Positions 22,439 to 32,681 of a stretch of DNA of 64,000 bases are shown here, in pieces. The notes under the pieces were generated by a model. It was given only the letters and a program-made list of their open reading frames with translations. It was not told the DNA's origin and ran no database searches. Every line of letters begins with the position of its first letter. The first letter of the stretch is position 1. The position numbers and the translations under genes are program-made. The stretch comes from Geodermatophilus chilensis (GTDB lineage Bacteria > Actinomycetota > Actinomycetes > Mycobacteriales > Geodermatophilaceae), in assembly GCF_002802985.1 (NCBI RefSeq), contig NZ_NVPT01000001.1:1-64000 (forward strand), read 5' to 3'.

Positions 22439-22476
22439 GAGAGGGCCGGTCCAGCAGCTGCTGGACCGGCCCTCTC
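22439..22476. terminator. 38-bp perfect palindrome, end of whiB/groEL
   Basis: Bases 22439-22476 are exactly self-complementary (GAGAGGGCCGGTCCAGCAG and its complement). It lies in the space between the converging whiB and groEL genes and should stop transcription from either side. Confidence 0.8.
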
Positions 22477-22517
22477 GGCGTTCGTGGAGTGGGTGGACAG
22501 CGTCCTGGCCCGCGGTC

Positions 22518-22579
22518 GCGGCTCCTGGCTCACGACCAGTGGTGAGCCAGGAGCCGCGGTGATCAGCTCAGCTGATCAC
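22518..22579. terminator. Two further hairpins downstream of groEL
   Basis: A 16-bp stem (22518-22533 with 22542-22557, 8-nt loop) and a 10-bp stem (22559-22568 with 22570-22579, single-base centre) stand side by side 13 bp after the groEL stop on the minus strand. Three strong hairpins in about 140 bp isolate the chaperonin genes from whiB. Confidence 0.75.
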
Positions 22580-22592
22580 CGTGCGGGGTCTC

Positions 22593-24248
<1,656 letters not shown>

Positions 24249-24269
24249 TCAGGTGGTGCCGGACGAAAG

Positions 24270-24315
24270 ACGACCGCCCCGGAACCCGAGGATTCGGGTC
24301 GCCCGGGGCGGTCGT
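24270..24315 (-). terminator. Hairpin between groES and groEL
   Basis: ACGACCGCCCCGG (24270-24282) pairs with its complement ending at 24315, with an inner stem ACCCGA/TCGGGT. It is strong enough to reduce read-through, so it may set a groES-over-groEL ratio or protect transcript ends. Confidence 0.6.
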
Positions 24316-24347
24316 TCGAGCTCAGGAGAGCCGGTGTCGCGGAGAGG

Positions 24348-24656
24348 TCACTTCTCCACGACGGCGAGCAGGTCGCGGGCGGAGAGCACCAGGTACTCCT
24401 CGCCGGCGTACTTGACCTCAGTGCCGCCGTACTTCGAGTAGATGACCACGTCGCCGACGTTGACGTCGAGCGGGACGCGGTTGCCGTTGTCGTCGACGCG
24501 GCCGGGGCCCACGGCCACGACCGTGCCCTCCTGCGGCTTCTCCTTGGCGGTGTCCGGGATGACCAGACCGGAGGCGGTGGTGGTCTCGGCCTCGTTGGCC
24601 TGGACCACGACGCGGTCCTCCAGCGGCTTGATGTTGACCTTGGTAGCGGTCGTCAC
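24348..24656 (-). CDS. groES: Co-chaperonin GroES
   Basis: The 102-residue GroES forms the heptameric lid of Gro[30 protein letters not shown] contains the mobile loop, and [17 protein letters not shown] is the conserved end. GTG at 24656 ([14 protein letters not shown]) was chosen over upstream ATG codons because it aligns with the family start and follows AAGGGGGCG. A promoter with an overlapping CIRCE element lies about 110 bp upstream, so heat-shock control by HrcA is expected. Confidence 0.95.
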   Translation of the reverse strand: MTTATKVNIKPLEDRVVVQANEAETTTASGLVIPDTAKEKPQEGTVVAVGPGRVDDNGNRVPLDVNVGDVVIYSKYGGTEVKYAGEEYLVLSARDLLAVVEK

Positions 24657-24765
24657 GTCAGCGACGCCCCCTTCGGGATCGGACGGCTGGTGGGTTCTGC
24701 TCTGATGCTGTGGCACGGTGCCGGTGCCTGCCGTCGCGGGGGTCAGGCGCCCGTGCCCGTGTCGA

Positions 24766-24800
24766 TTGGCACTCTACCTACGAGAGTGCCAGCCACTCAA
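24766..24800 (-). promoter_or_regulatory. CIRCE operator and promoter of groES-groEL
   Basis: TTGGCACTC (24766-24774), nine bases, GAGTGCCAG (24784-24792): one or two changes from the classical CIRCE (TTAGCACTC-N9-GAGTGCTAA) bound by HrcA. On the minus strand TTGAGT (24800-24795), an 18-bp spacer and TAGAGT (24776-24771) give a promoter that CIRCE overlaps. Confidence 0.88.
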
Positions 24801-24847
24801 CCGGGTCCCCGGCGGTGGCCACGGACCCGTGCGCCACGCTGTGCCAC

Positions 24848-26059
24848 GTGGCCGACGACGCGCTCGAGCAGCTCCGGTGGCTGCGCACGCCCGAGGGGGC
24901 GGCGGCCACCGCGCTCGCCGCGCAGCTGGTGGACTCGGGCCTCGACGTGCTGCCCGCGCTGGCCCGGCTGCGGGCACAGGTGGGCGCGGAGCACGCCGGC
25001 CCGGCCTGGGAGCTGGCGCGGCTGCGGGCGCGGGCGCGGCCGGTGTTCGGCGCGGACGCCGACGTCCTCCTCCTCACCGCCGACACCCTCGAGCAGGCCG
25101 GCCGCCCCGCCCTGGCCGCCCGGCGGGCACGGCGCCTGCTCTCCGACGACGTCGACTCGGCCGCCGACCTCGGCTGCGCCTCCGGCACCGACACCGTCGC
25201 GCTCGCGCGGGCCGGGGCCAGCGTGCTGGCCGTCGACCTCGACCCGGTGGCCCGCGAGCTGACCGCCGCCAACGCCGAGGCGCTGGGTGTGGCCGACCGG
25301 GTGTGGGTGGTCGCCGGGGACGCCGTCGAGCTGGTCGACGCCGCGCGCGGCGGTGAGGTGGCCGGGTGCGGCGCCGCCGTCCTGGACCCGGCGCGGCGGG
25401 CCGGCGGACGACGGCAGCTGGACCCCGACCGCTGGTCGCCGCCCTGGGCGACGGTGGCGACGCTGCTGGACCGGGTGCCGCGCGCGGTGGTCAAGGTGGC
25501 GCCGGGGCTGGACCACGAGCGGGTCCCGGCCGGCGTCGAGGCGGAGTGGGTGTCAGCCGGCGGGTCGATCGTCGAGGCACTGCTGTGGGGCCGGGGGGTC
25601 TCGTCGGCCTGGCGCCGGGCGTCGCTGGTCCACGGGGACGCCGTCCTGGAGCTGACCGCGGACGCCGACCCCGGGCCCGCGCCGTCCGGACCGGTGCGCG
25701 GCTGGCTGCACGAGCCCGACCCGGCGGTGATCCGCTCGGGCCTGGTGTCGCTGGTCGCCGCCGACCTCGGCGCGACGCTGGTCGACCCGACGATCGCCTA
25801 CCTGACCTCGGACGCGCGGGCCGACTCCCCGTGGGTGTCCTCGTACCGGGTCGACGAGGTGCTGCCGTTCAACCTCAAGAAGCTCAGGGCGCTGCTGCGG
25901 ACGCGCGGCGTCGGCCGGGTGGTGGTCAAGAAGCGCGGCTCGGCGATCGAGCCGGAGACCCTCACCCGCCAGCTGCGCGGCGAGGGCGCGGGGACGGCGA
26001 CCGTCGTCGTCACCCGGGTCGCCGGCGCCCCCACCGCCCTGGTGTGCGACCTGACCTGA
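24848..26059 (+). CDS. Class I SAM-dependent methyltransferase with THUMP-like C-terminus
   Basis: The 403-residue protein has a helical N-terminal part, a Rossmann methyltransferase core (SAADLGCASGTDTVALARAG, then VLAVDLDPVARELTAANAEALGV, about 108-160), AVLDPARRAGGRR in place of the catalytic motif, and a C-terminal THUMP-like domain with VKKRGSAIEPETLTRQLR. This build is common in actinobacteria and is likely an RNA methyltransferase; the target is not known. GTG at 24848 lies 7 nt after CACGCT, suggesting a leaderless transcript. It is divergent from groES. Confidence 0.8.
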   Translation: MADDALEQLRWLRTPEGAAATALAAQLVDSGLDVLPALARLRAQVGAEHAGPAWELARLRARARPVFGADADVLLLTADTLEQAGRPALAARRARRLLSDDVDSAADLGCASGTDTVALARAGASVLAVDLDPVARELTAANAEALGVADRVWVVAGDAVELVDAARGGEVAGCGAAVLDPARRAGGRRQLDPDRWSPPWATVATLLDRVPRAVVKVAPGLDHERVPAGVEAEWVSAGGSIVEALLWGRGVSSAWRRASLVHGDAVLELTADADPGPAPSGPVRGWLHEPDPAVIRSGLVSLVAADLGATLVDPTIAYLTSDARADSPWVSSYRVDEVLPFNLKKLRALLRTRGVGRVVVKKRGSAIEPETLTRQLRGEGAGTATVVVTRVAGAPTALVCDLT

Positions 26060-26095
26060 CGCGCCTCGTCGGGACGGGACACATGCGACGGCGGG

Positions 26096-27532
26096 TCACA
26101 CGCGGTAGGCCAGGCGCAGGCCGCCCCAGTGCCGGCCGCGGACCACGATCGGCGCCGACACGTCCTTCATGAGCGCGAAGGTCCCCCCGCCCATGTCGCG
26201 GCGGTAGGTCTGCAGCAGGAAGGGCTTGGTGTTCCGGGCCGCGGCCAGTCCGGTGCGGTCGTCGAAGACCCGGCGGTTGCGGCAGTGGGCGGTGTTCCAG
26301 ACCGGATCGTCGGTCTGCGGGTGGGAGAACTGGCGGTTGTGCGTGGGGAGGTACCCGTTGCGGTCCACGGCGGCGGCGAACGCGACCCGCTCGTCGAGGG
26401 TCAGCAGGGGCTCCTGGACGGCCGGGAGGACCCGGTCGGTGAACGTCGTGTACCGCGTCGTGTGCTGCAGCGGGGCCGAGCGGGGGACCGGCCGGTAGTC
26501 CTGGTCGAACAGGTCGTCGATCCGCACGGCACCGGAGCCGACGGCCTGCTCGAAGAGCGAGGAGATCTCCGCGGCCGCGCGCTGCACGGCATCGATGAAG
26601 GGCGTGTCCGGTGTCGGGGCGCCCATCGACGCGATGCCGCCGATCAGTGCCTCCGAGACGTCGAGCAAGGTGTGCACCCGCGTGCGGGCGGCGACGAGTT
26701 CCCGGCTCGAGGTCTCCACGCCCGCCACCAGCCCGAACAGGCCGGACAGGAACTCCTCGACCTGCCGGCCGCTGCCGGTGGCCGTCTCGGCGATCACCGA
26801 CACCTGCTCCTCGACACCGTCCATGGCGGCGCCGAAGGTGTCGAGCAGGCCGCTGATGGAGCCGGTCGCCGTCCGGGCGGCCTCGGCGTGCTCGCGGGCC
26901 TCGCCGCCGTGCTCGACCAGCACCCCCATCTGGTCGCCGAGCTTCCCCAGCGTCGCGTCGATGCTGCCCGCCGCCTCGATCGACTGGTCGGCCAGTTGGC
27001 GGACGTTGTCGGCGATCACCGTGAACCCCTTGCCGGCCTCTCCGGATCGCGCCGCCTCGATCCGCGCGTTGAGGGCGAGGATGTGCGTCCGTTCGGCGAT
27101 GGCGTGGATCTGCCTGGCGATCTGCCCGATGTCGCTCAGCGCCTGGCGGCTGGAGTCCAGCTCCCCGGCTACGGAGCCGACCCAGCCCACCAGCGTGTGG
27201 ATGGCCGCCAGCGAGTCGCGCACCGCGATCCGGGACGCCTCGACGTCGGCGGCGGCCTGCCGGGAGGAGTCGAGCACCGCATCCGCGGCCCGGGAGACCG
27301 ACGCGTTGCCCGCCTGCATCTCCCCCGCCCGCTCGTGCAGGCGCGTCAGGGTCTCGGCCTGGCCGGCGACCGTCTCGGCGATGGTGTCGACGTTGCCGGC
27401 GATGTCGACCAGCTCGATGCCCAGTCGCCCGGCCTGCTCCGCCACCTCCACCACGCCGGCGGCCGCGGCGTCCGCCTCGTTCCCGCGGCGCCACGGGCGG
27501 TGGCTCCGACGTGATCCGACGCTCGTGGACAC
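26096..27532 (-). CDS. Soluble methyl-accepting chemotaxis-type signalling protein
   Basis: In 478 residues there is no membrane helix. The core is the MCP signalling hairpin with the tip [26 protein letters not shown] split over two stretches (about 170-195) and long coiled heptads on both sides. The C-terminal domain (about 340-478) has [21 protein letters not shown] and [25 protein letters not shown], a Cache-like sensor seen in other cytoplasmic MCPs; it contains one Cys and may sense an internal ligand. No CheA or CheW gene lies nearby. GTG at 27532 follows TTGGAGGCGCCG. Confidence 0.75.
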   Translation of the reverse strand: MSTSVGSRRSHRPWRRGNEADAAAAGVVEVAEQAGRLGIELVDIAGNVDTIAETVAGQAETLTRLHERAGEMQAGNASVSRAADAVLDSSRQAAADVEASRIAVRDSLAAIHTLVGWVGSVAGELDSSRQALSDIGQIARQIHAIAERTHILALNARIEAARSGEAGKGFTVIADNVRQLADQSIEAAGSIDATLGKLGDQMGVLVEHGGEAREHAEAARTATGSISGLLDTFGAAMDGVEEQVSVIAETATGSGRQVEEFLSGLFGLVAGVETSSRELVAARTRVHTLLDVSEALIGGIASMGAPTPDTPFIDAVQRAAAEISSLFEQAVGSGAVRIDDLFDQDYRPVPRSAPLQHTTRYTTFTDRVLPAVQEPLLTLDERVAFAAAVDRNGYLPTHNRQFSHPQTDDPVWNTAHCRNRRVFDDRTGLAAARNTKPFLLQTYRRDMGGGTFALMKDVSAPIVVRGRHWGGLRLAYRV

Positions 27533-27677
27533 CGGCGCCTCCAACGGGCATCGACAGCTCCGCGGCCGCCACGGCCACGCGAGTTCCCCCTGTATCGGCC
27601 GGTTCTCCCCGTTCTTGAGCCGGACACCCCCCGTGCGGGGTGGGTCCGTGGGCGGAACGCCGACGGACCTCCTCCGG

Positions 27678-28712
27678 TCAGCGGGTGACGACGTCGATCG
27701 GCAGGGAGCTGTCGGCGCCGACGTCCGGGGCGGACGGCGCCACCCCGGCCTCGACCAACCGCGACCCCAGCGCCGCGACCATCGCACCGTTGTCGGTGCA
27801 CAGCCGCGGGCTGGGGACCCGCAGCACGATCCCGGCCGCAGCACACCGCTCCTCGGCCAGCGCGCGCAGCCGCGAGTTGGCCGCCACCCCGCCGCCGAGC
27901 ACCAGGTGGTCGACGCCGTGGTCGCGGCAGGCGCGCACGGCCTTGGCGGTCAGCACGTCGGCGACGGCCTCCTGGAAGGACGCCGCGACGTCGGCCACCG
28001 GCACCGGCTCCCCCGCCCGCTGCCGGGCCTCGACCCACCGGGCGACGGCGGTCTTCAGGCCGGAGAACGAGAAGTCGTAGGGCGCGTCACGGGGGCCGGT
28101 GAGCCCGCGTGGGAAGCCGATCGCCGCCGGGTCGCCCTCGCGCGCGGCCCGGTCGATCGGCGGGCCGCCGGGGAAGGGCAGGCCGAGCACGCGGGCGACC
28201 TTGTCGAAGGCCTCCCCCGCCGCGTCGTCGATGGTGCGGCCCAGCGACTGCACCTCGCGGGCGAGGTCGGGCACCAGCAGCAGCGAGCTGTGCCCGCCGG
28301 AGACCAGCAGCGCCAGCGACGGCTCGGCCAGCCTGCCGTGCTGCAGCTCGTCGACGGCGACGTGCGCGGCCAGGTGGTTGACGCCGTACAGCGGCTTGTC
28401 CAGGGCGAGGGCGTAGGCCTTGGCCGCGGCCAGCCCGACCAGCAGCGCGCCGGTGAGCCCCGGCCCGGCGGTGACCGCCACCGCGTCGACGTCGGAGGCG
28501 CGCACCCCGGCCTCGGCCAGCGCGCGGTGCACGGTCGGCACCATCGCCTCCAGGTGCGCCCGCGAGGCGATCTCCGGCACCACCCCGCCGAAGCGCTCGT
28601 GCTCCGCCATCGACGTGGCCAGGGCGTCGGACAGCAGCGTGCGCCCGCGCACCAGGCCGACCCCGGTCTCGTCGCACGAGGTCTCGAACCCCAGGACCAG
28701 CGGCTCAGCCAC
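27678..28712 (-). CDS. tsaD: tRNA N6-threonylcarbamoyladenosine transferase TsaD
   Basis: The 344-residue enzyme transfers threonylcarbamoyl to A37 of ANN-decoding tRNAs, with TsaB and TsaE as partners, both encoded upstream. [12 protein letters not shown] is the phosphate-binding start; the metal ligands HLAAH (His-x3-His) and the late Asp in [12 protein letters not shown] are present. GTG at 28712 follows GGGAGAGGTTGC, a stretch that is nearly a copy of the end of rimI. It is the last gene of tsaB-rimI-tsaD. Confidence 0.96.
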   Translation of the reverse strand: MAEPLVLGFETSCDETGVGLVRGRTLLSDALATSMAEHERFGGVVPEIASRAHLEAMVPTVHRALAEAGVRASDVDAVAVTAGPGLTGALLVGLAAAKAYALALDKPLYGVNHLAAHVAVDELQHGRLAEPSLALLVSGGHSSLLLVPDLAREVQSLGRTIDDAAGEAFDKVARVLGLPFPGGPPIDRAAREGDPAAIGFPRGLTGPRDAPYDFSFSGLKTAVARWVEARQRAGEPVPVADVAASFQEAVADVLTAKAVRACRDHGVDHLVLGGGVAANSRLRALAEERCAAAGIVLRVPSPRLCTDNGAMVAALGSRLVEAGVAPSAPDVGADSSLPIDVVTR

Positions 28713-28766
28713 GCAACCTCTCCCGTTCGCTCCCGGGCGGCGGAGCCGCCAGGACTGCAGAGCCGC

Positions 28767-29213
28767 TCACAACCTCTCCCGCTTCATCACGACGGCGTCC
28801 GTGCCGCTCGGCTGGTAGTACCGCGGGCGCCGGCCGATCTCGGTGAACCCGCGCCGCCGGTACAGGCCCTGCGCCACCTCGTTGTCGGCGCGCACCTCCA
28901 GCAGCACCACGGGGCTGCGCCGGTCGGCCTCGGCCAGCAACGCGTCGAGCAGCGCGGCGCCGATCCCCTCGCCCTGCCGGTCCTCGGCCACGCCGATGGT
29001 GGCCACGTGCGCCTCGTCGTCGTAGGCGATCAGCCCGGCGTAGCCGACGACCCGGTCGCCGTCCTCGGCCACCAGGTAGGAGCGGGTGTCGGTGCGCGCC
29101 AGCTCGTCGCGGTACATCGCCCGGGTCCAGGTGTCCGGAGCGAAGAGTTGCTCCTCGAGCTCGAGGACGGCGTCCAGGTCGGCCAGCCGCATCGGCCGCA
29201 GCCGGGCGCTCAC
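28767..29213 (-). CDS. rimI: Ribosomal-protein-alanine N-acetyltransferase RimI
   Basis: The 148-residue GNAT protein shows VATIGVAEDRQGEGIGAALLDAL (acetyl-CoA loop Q/R-x2-G-x-G) and EVRADNEVAQGLYRRRGF, typical of RimI, which acetylates the N-terminus of S18 and of other proteins in mycobacteria. GTG at 29213 overlaps the tsaB stop (GTGA). Its place between tsaB and tsaD is the conserved actinobacterial order. Confidence 0.9.
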   Translation of the reverse strand: MSARLRPMRLADLDAVLELEEQLFAPDTWTRAMYRDELARTDTRSYLVAEDGDRVVGYAGLIAYDDEAHVATIGVAEDRQGEGIGAALLDALLAEADRRSPVVLLEVRADNEVAQGLYRRRGFTEIGRRPRYYQPSGTDAVVMKRERL

Positions 29214-29848
29214 GCCGTCGTCACCGGCTTGAAGGACGTCGGCGGGACGGCGTCCGGGCGGCGCAGGTACAGCGGCACCAACGGGCCGGCGGACGACGGG
29301 TCGGCCAGCTGCGGCGCCGCGGCCCGCAGCAGCCCCGCCGTCGTCACCTCGGCCGGGGTGACCTCGACGCCCAGGCGCTCGGCGAACCGGGCGTCGCCGA
29401 CGACCGGGCCGGCGACCGCCGACTCCTCGGGGCGCACCACGCCCGGACCGTCGGTGCGCGCACCGTCGGCGTCGTAGGCGGCCCAGTAGACCTCCTTGCG
29501 CCGGGCGTCGGTGACCACCGTGCGGGCGCCGGAGCCGACGGCGTCCAGCGAGCAGACCCCCACCACGGGCAGCCCACGGGCGTCGCCGATGGCCGCGGCG
29601 GTGACCACCCCGACGCGCAGGCCGGTGAACGGCCCGGGGCCGAGCCCGGTCACGACGGCGTCGACGTCGGCGAGCGCCAGACCGGCGTCGCCCAGGACCT
29701 CGGTGACCGCGACGGTGAGCAGCTCGGCGTGCCGGTTGCCGGAGGGCACCGCCCGCTCGGCGAGCACCTCGGTCGCGCCGTCCGGCGACCACCGGGCGAG
29801 GCCGGCGACCAGCGTCGGCGTGGCGGTGTCGAGCGCGAGGACGAGCAC
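29210..29848 (-). CDS. tsaB: tRNA threonylcarbamoyladenosine biosynthesis protein TsaB
   Basis: The 212-residue protein is a TsaD-like ASKHA fold without the catalytic metal site. LVLALDTATPTLVAGL and VVTGLGPGPFTGLRVGVVTA are the recognised stretches. It dimerises with TsaD. GTG at 29848 was chosen over 29854 because TAGGCT (29862-29857) ends 8 nt before it, a -10 position that fits a leaderless mRNA, and MLVLALD is the common family start. It heads tsaB-rimI-tsaD, separate from the tsaE run. Confidence 0.92.
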   Translation of the reverse strand: MLVLALDTATPTLVAGLARWSPDGATEVLAERAVPSGNRHAELLTVAVTEVLGDAGLALADVDAVVTGLGPGPFTGLRVGVVTAAAIGDARGLPVVGVCSLDAVGSGARTVVTDARRKEVYWAAYDADGARTDGPGVVRPEESAVAGPVVGDARFAERLGVEVTPAEVTTAGLLRAAAPQLADPSSAGPLVPLYLRRPDAVPPTSFKPVTTA

Positions 29849-29873
29849 GACCACCCAGCCTAGTTGCCCGGCG

Positions 29874-30404
29874 TCAGGTGTCCTCCGCCGTGGGCAGCTC
29901 GTACACGACCTCGAGGCCGTCCTCCTCGTCGACCTGCTCCCCCACCTCGACCAAGCCGAACGGCAGCGCCACCCGCCGCGAGGCCGCGTTGTCCGGGGCG
30001 ATGGACAGCCGCACCACCCGCACGTCCGGCTCGCGGCGGGCGCGGTCGAGCAGGACGGCCAGGGCGGCGCGCGCGTATCCGCGGCGCCGGTGCCCGGGAG
30101 CGGTGGCGTAGCCGACCTCGACCATGCCGCGGTCGTCCGGCGGGCCGTGGAAGCCGGCGCGGCCGACGGCCAGCCGCCGGTCGGGGTCCCACACGACGCC
30201 GGTCACCCACGCGGCGGACGCGGGATCGGCCGCCACCTGCGCCGCCCGCATCCGCCACACCGGCGCCCACTCCGGTCCGGCGAACACGGGCGTCAGGGGC
30301 ACCGGGGCGGCGGCGTTCGCGGCGGCCAGGTCCCCGTCGGCCAGGGCGGCGAACACCGGGCCGGTCAGCGCGAGGACCTCGACCCGCGGGCCGCCGGCGG
30401 TCAC
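29874..30404 (-). CDS. GNAT acetyltransferase (RimJ/RimL-like)
   Basis: The 176-residue product carries the RimJ/RimL-type pattern: VGRAGFHGPPDDRGMVEVGYATAPGHRRRGYARAAL (about 95-130) with acetyl-CoA loop, then SIAPDNAASRRVALPFGLVEVGE. The substrate is unknown. GTG at 30404 overlaps the tsaE stop (GTGA), so it ends the acpS-to-tsaE run of overlapping genes. Its own stop is 26 bp before the tsaB start on the same strand. Confidence 0.85.
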   Translation of the reverse strand: MTAGGPRVEVLALTGPVFAALADGDLAAANAAAPVPLTPVFAGPEWAPVWRMRAAQVAADPASAAWVTGVVWDPDRRLAVGRAGFHGPPDDRGMVEVGYATAPGHRRRGYARAALAVLLDRARREPDVRVVRLSIAPDNAASRRVALPFGLVEVGEQVDEEDGLEVVYELPTAEDT

Positions 30405-30859
30405 CGCGGCTCGCCGTCCAGGCGCTGCTCCCAGCCGGGACCGTGCGGCACGAGCACCGCCGTCCGGACGTCGTCGTCGCGGCGGTCCAGCCGCACCTCG
30501 AGGTGCTCGTCGGCCAGCTGCTCCACCAGCCCCTGGCCCCACTCGACGACGGTGACCGACTCGTCGGTGGACGCGTCGAGGTCCAGGTCGTCGACGTCGG
30601 CGACCCCGCCGAGGCGGTAGGCGTCGACGTGCACCAGGGGCAGCCGGCCGCCGCGGTGCACGCGGGCGATGACGAAGGTCGGGGAGGTGACCGGCTCGCG
30701 CACCCCGAGCGCCTCGCCCAGCCCCTGGGTCAGCGCGGTCTTGCCCGCACCGAGCGGCCCGACGAGCACGATCAGGTCACCGGCGCTCACCACCCCGGCC
30801 AGCGCGGCGCCGAGCGCCCGGGTGTCCGCCGGGGTCGGCAGCACGTGCTCGCGCCTCAC
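30401..30859 (-). CDS. tsaE: tRNA threonylcarbamoyladenosine biosynthesis ATPase TsaE
   Basis: The 152-residue P-loop protein has GPLGAGKTALTQGL (Walker A), SPTFVIARVH, VHVDAYRLGG and VVEWGQGL, all diagnostic for TsaE, the ATPase that drives the TsaBD complex. GTG at 30859 overlaps the upstream uracil-DNA glycosylase stop (GTGA). The tRNA-modification genes are thus split between two adjacent units. Confidence 0.95.
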   Translation of the reverse strand: MRREHVLPTPADTRALGAALAGVVSAGDLIVLVGPLGAGKTALTQGLGEALGVREPVTSPTFVIARVHRGGRLPLVHVDAYRLGGVADVDDLDLDASTDESVTVVEWGQGLVEQLADEHLEVRLDRRDDDVRTAVLVPHGPGWEQRLDGEPR

Positions 30860-31479
30860 GCCAGCGTCCCCGCGACCGCGGTGAGGTCGGCCAGCAGCCC
30901 GGCCCGCGGCGCCCCGTTCGGGCCGAACCGGATCGCCGCCGATGGGTGGTAGGTCGCCCAGACGGCCCGGCCGTCGACGTCGTGGGCCCGGCCGCGGGCT
31001 TGCGCCAGTACGGTGCGCGGGCCGAGGAACCACTTGGCCGACGAGAGCCCCAGCGCGACGACGACCGGCGGGTCCAGGAGCTCGAGCTGGCGGCGCAGCC
31101 AGCCGCTGCAGCGGGCCACCTCCGGGGTCTTCGGCGTCCGGTTGCCCGGCGGGCGGCACTTCACGATGTTGAGCACGGCGGCCTCGGCGCGGTCCAGCCC
31201 GGCCTCGGCCAGCAGCTGGTCGAGCAGCTGACCGGACTTCCCGACGAACGGCCGGCCGGTCTCGTCCTCGGTCGCCCCCGGCGCCTCCCCGACCAGCGCG
31301 AACCGCGGGCGCCCGCCGGCCGGGGCGTCGCCCACCACCACGTGCTGCCGGGTGGCGGCCAGCTCGGGGCAGGCCACGCAGGGCCGGGCGGCGGCGGCCA
31401 GCGCCTCCCAGTCGGGCGCGGCCGCGGCGACGCGGGCGACCTCCTCGGCCGCGGCGTCGAAGCGCGGTGCGCGGGTCAC
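30856..31479 (-). CDS. Uracil-DNA glycosylase, family 4 (Fe-S type)
   Basis: The 207-residue protein shows FALVGEAPGATEDETGRPFVGKSG, the catalytic loop of family 4 UDGs, and four cysteines placed for a 4Fe-4S cluster (CVACPELAATR, then VKCRPPGNRTP and RCSGW). WATYHPSA is the second uracil-binding loop. It would remove uracil from DNA, fitting a GC-rich genome with a high cytosine deamination load. Starts GTG at 31479, overlapping the hydrolase stop. Confidence 0.92.
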   Translation of the reverse strand: MTRAPRFDAAAEEVARVAAAAPDWEALAAAARPCVACPELAATRQHVVVGDAPAGGRPRFALVGEAPGATEDETGRPFVGKSGQLLDQLLAEAGLDRAEAAVLNIVKCRPPGNRTPKTPEVARCSGWLRRQLELLDPPVVVALGLSSAKWFLGPRTVLAQARGRAHDVDGRAVWATYHPSAAIRFGPNGAPRAGLLADLTAVAGTLA

Positions 31480-32681
31480 CGGTCCACCCCGGTCGACAGG
31501 TCGGCCACCACCCGGCGCAGCAGCGCCGACAGCGCCGCGGTCACCTGGTCGGGCTTCTCCAGCGGCACCATGTGGCCCGCGTCCGCGACGACGACGTGGT
31601 CGACGCCCGGCGCCTCGGACCCGCCGAGCGGCTCCACGATCATGTCGCTGTGCTTCGGTGGGATGAGCGTGTCCTTGTCGCCGGTGAGCACCAGCACCGG
31701 GACGGCGCGCAGCGGCACCAGCGAGGCGGTCTCGTCCAGGCCGGCCAGCGCCGGGTAGAACTCCGCGATCACCTCGACCGGGGTGCCGGCGATCATCGAG
31801 TCGACGTAGCGGCCCAGCGCCGGGTCGACGTCCCGCGAGGCGAACGACAGCGACCAGGTGACGCGCGAGATCAGGTCGGCGGCCAGCCGGCGGGTGCCCT
31901 CCGCGAGACCCGGACGGCGGCGCATCGTGTACGCCGCGATCGGCACCACCGCCGCGCGCACCCGGGTGAGCAACTCGGGCATGCCGAAGTCCAGGTCGGC
32001 GAGGTTGCCGCTGGAGGTGCTCATCAGCGCCGCGCCCACGACCCGGGTGCCGAACAGCTCCGGGCGCAGCGCTGCCAGGGCCATGACGGTCATGCCGCCC
32101 ATCGAGTGCCCGACCAGCACCACCGGCCCGGTGGGCACCCGCGACCGCAGCACCGCGTCGAGGTCGCGGCCCAGCTGGGCCATCGTCGAGTGCTCGGCCG
32201 GCCCGCGGCCGGACGCGCCGTGCCCGCGCTGGTCGTAGAAGACGAGTCGCGCCGTCGGGCGGGAGCCGTTGGCGGTGGCCAACGCGGCGCCCAGCGCCTT
32301 GCGCTGGAAGGTCCACGAGGCCATCGACAGCGAGTAGCCGTGGCAGAAGACGACGGTCAGCGGGGCGTTGGGCGGGCCGACCTCCTCCACGGCCAGCAGC
32401 ACGCCGTCGTCCGCCGTCACCAGCGCCGTGCGGTCGGCGCGGCGGGACGCCAGGCCGAGCGGGTCGTCCTCGCGCAGCTCGGCGTCGGTCGCCCCCGCCG
32501 GCAGCCCGGCCGCGGAGCCCACTCGCTCGGCGCCCACCCGCCGGGCGGCGGCCCGGCTGACCGCGACGCCGACGGCGGTGCCGGCCGCGGCCAGGCCGAG
32601 GACGGCGCCGAGGACCCCGGCCCGGTGGTGCGGCTGCGGCGTCGACTGCCGGCGCGGCCTGGCGTGCCGGTGCGCCGCCAT
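31476..32681 (-). CDS. Alpha/beta-fold hydrolase, membrane-anchored
   Basis: The 401-residue protein has a basic N-terminus and a membrane helix at about 21-42 (AGVLGAVLGLAAAGTAVGVAV), then a hydrolase domain: VVFCHGYSLS, YDQRGHGASG, nucleophile VGHSMGGMT, Asp in LTGDKDTL and His in ADAGHMVPLE complete the triad. The substrate is unknown. An orthologue at the same place next to alr occurs widely in actinobacteria, so a housekeeping role is likely. ATG at 32681 overlaps the alr stop by one base. Confidence 0.85.
   Translation of the reverse strand: MAAHRHARPRRQSTPQPHHRAGVLGAVLGLAAAGTAVGVAVSRAAARRVGAERVGSAAGLPAGATDAELREDDPLGLASRRADRTALVTADDGVLLAVEEVGPPNAPLTVVFCHGYSLSMASWTFQRKALGAALATANGSRPTARLVFYDQRGHGASGRGPAEHSTMAQLGRDLDAVLRSRVPTGPVVLVGHSMGGMTVMALAALRPELFGTRVVGAALMSTSSGNLADLDFGMPELLTRVRAAVVPIAAYTMRRRPGLAEGTRRLAADLISRVTWSLSFASRDVDPALGRYVDSMIAGTPVEVIAEFYPALAGLDETASLVPLRAVPVLVLTGDKDTLIPPKHSDMIVEPLGGSEAPGVDHVVVADAGHMVPLEKPDQVTAALSALLRRVVADLSTGVDR

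Noticed and set aside
28713-28766. Second gene-end duplication, rimI end resembling the tsaD ribosome-binding site
   Set aside because: Only 12 bases (CGGGAGAGGTTG) match and the stretch is purine-rich as expected for a ribosome-binding site; chance is sufficient.
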